DNA of 7,528 bases. Origin: Sphingomonadales bacterium. GTDB lineage: Bacteria; Pseudomonadota; Alphaproteobacteria; Sphingomonadales; Sphingomonadaceae. Where the stretch lies: NCBI GenBank assembly GCA_017304125.1, contig JAFKLV010000072.1, positions 1 to 7,528 on the forward strand, read 5' to 3'. The position numbers and the translations under genes are program-made. Shown piece by piece: positions 7,117 to 7,528 of this stretch. Position 1 is the first letter of the stretch, and the number at the start of each line of letters is the position of its first letter. The notes beneath the pieces were generated by a model that searched no databases, was not told the DNA's origin, and saw nothing but the letters and a program-made list of their open reading frames with translations.

Positions 7117-7528
7117 ATGCGGCGCAGCGGCTGGTCGGCGGTGTTCGCGGTGTCGGTGCTGGCCGTTCTTTCGCCGTGCGCGGCATCGGGCGAGCCGGTG
7201 GTCGCCTTCCGCCACGTCAATGTCGTGCCGATGGATCGCGAACAGGTGCTGCGCGATCAGGATGTTGTCGTCACTGGAAACGTCATCACTGCGATCGGCC
7301 CCAATCTGCCCATTCCGGCGGGCGCGCGGGTGATCGACGCGCCGGGCAAATATCTCTCCCCCGGCCTCGCCGATATGCACAGCCATTCGGAGAGCCGCGA
7401 GGACATGAAGGTCTATCTCGCGAACGGGGTGACGACGATCCTCAACCTCGGCGGTGCGAGCGATGCATTCGTCGATCAGCGCGTGCCGTTGCTCAACAGC
7501 GGCAAAAGGCCGGGGCCGCATGTCTATC
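7117..7528 (+). CDS. Secreted amidohydrolase-superfamily protein (N-terminal fragment)
   Basis: The first 137 codons are present; the gene runs off the right edge. It starts MRRSGWSAVFAVSVLAVLS, a Sec-type signal peptide with a likely cleavage near CAASG. The cysteine at 21 follows proline, so a lipoprotein lipobox is unlikely. After the signal comes the small beta-sandwich typical of imidazolonepropionase/dihydroorotase-like amidohydrolases (FRHVNVVPMD, then VVVTGNVITAIGPN). Next is the start of the metal-dependent barrel, YLSPGLADMHSHS, with the HxH metal-binding pair H88/H90, and then LANGVTTILNLGG. This identifies an exported metal-dependent amide or ring hydrolase; related secreted members include Xaa-Pro-type dipeptidases and hydrolases of cyclic amides. 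The substrate cannot be inferred from this fragment. AAAGGAG lies 6 nt before the ATG, and the gene follows the DsbA-like gene by 18 nt. Confidence 0.9.
   Translation, partial: MRRSGWSAVFAVSVLAVLSPCAASGEPVVAFRHVNVVPMDREQVLRDQDVVVTGNVITAIGPNLPIPAGARVIDAPGKYLSPGLADMHSHSESREDMKVYLANGVTTILNLGGASDAFVDQRVPLLNSGKRPGPHVY

Noticed and set aside
7117..7200. Lipoprotein signal on the amidohydrolase (Cys 21)
   Set aside because: The residue before the cysteine is proline (LSPC), which does not fit the lipobox. A plain Sec signal with an alanine-rich cleavage site is more likely.

Overview
The window is GC-rich, with G/C-dominated third codon positions (Ala-Ile-Ala is repeatedly spelled GCG ATC GCx). The KdpA and KdpD sequences, the twin-arginine leader on an exported hydrolase homologue and the overall codon style suggest an alphaproteobacterium. 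A sphingomonad is my best guess, inferred from general resemblance and not from a search.

Left part (1-2035, minus strand): the start of a high-affinity potassium-uptake ATPase operon. Read in the direction of transcription, it holds a 27-codon membrane micro-ORF (1952-2035), kdpF (1857-1946), kdpA (152-1855) and the first 46 codons of kdpB (138-1, running off the left edge). Gaps are 5, 1 and 13 nt, so this is one tightly coupled transcription unit. kdpC is presumably beyond the left edge.

Middle (2036-4814): a 163-nt divergent control region, then kdpD on the plus strand. kdpD encodes the turgor/K+ sensor histidine kinase and probably starts at TTG 2199. The control region holds three copies of GCATAARG whose starts are 33 and 11 bp apart, i.e. 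on one face of the helix. This is the geometry expected of an OmpR-family regulator such as KdpE. No kdpE gene follows kdpD, unlike the usual kdpDE arrangement.

Right part (4815-7528, plus strand): a probable operon of three exported proteins. They are a Tat-signal M20-family metallohydrolase homologue (4891-6414), a DsbA-like thioredoxin-fold protein with a CPYC site (6454-7098) and the N-terminal part of a secreted amidohydrolase (7117 to the right edge). The M20 homologue has lost three of the five residues that hold the di-zinc centre in its relatives, although the rest of the active-site framework is kept. It is either a pseudo-enzyme or an enzyme with altered chemistry, and is the most unusual gene here.

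The two halves are functionally unrelated as far as the sequence shows. The left and middle parts form a potassium-homeostasis module with its own sensor. The right part looks like a periplasmic peptide/amide-processing module. No tRNA, rRNA, CRISPR array, insertion sequence or phage gene was seen. The longest gene-free stretch is the 163-nt divergent region.
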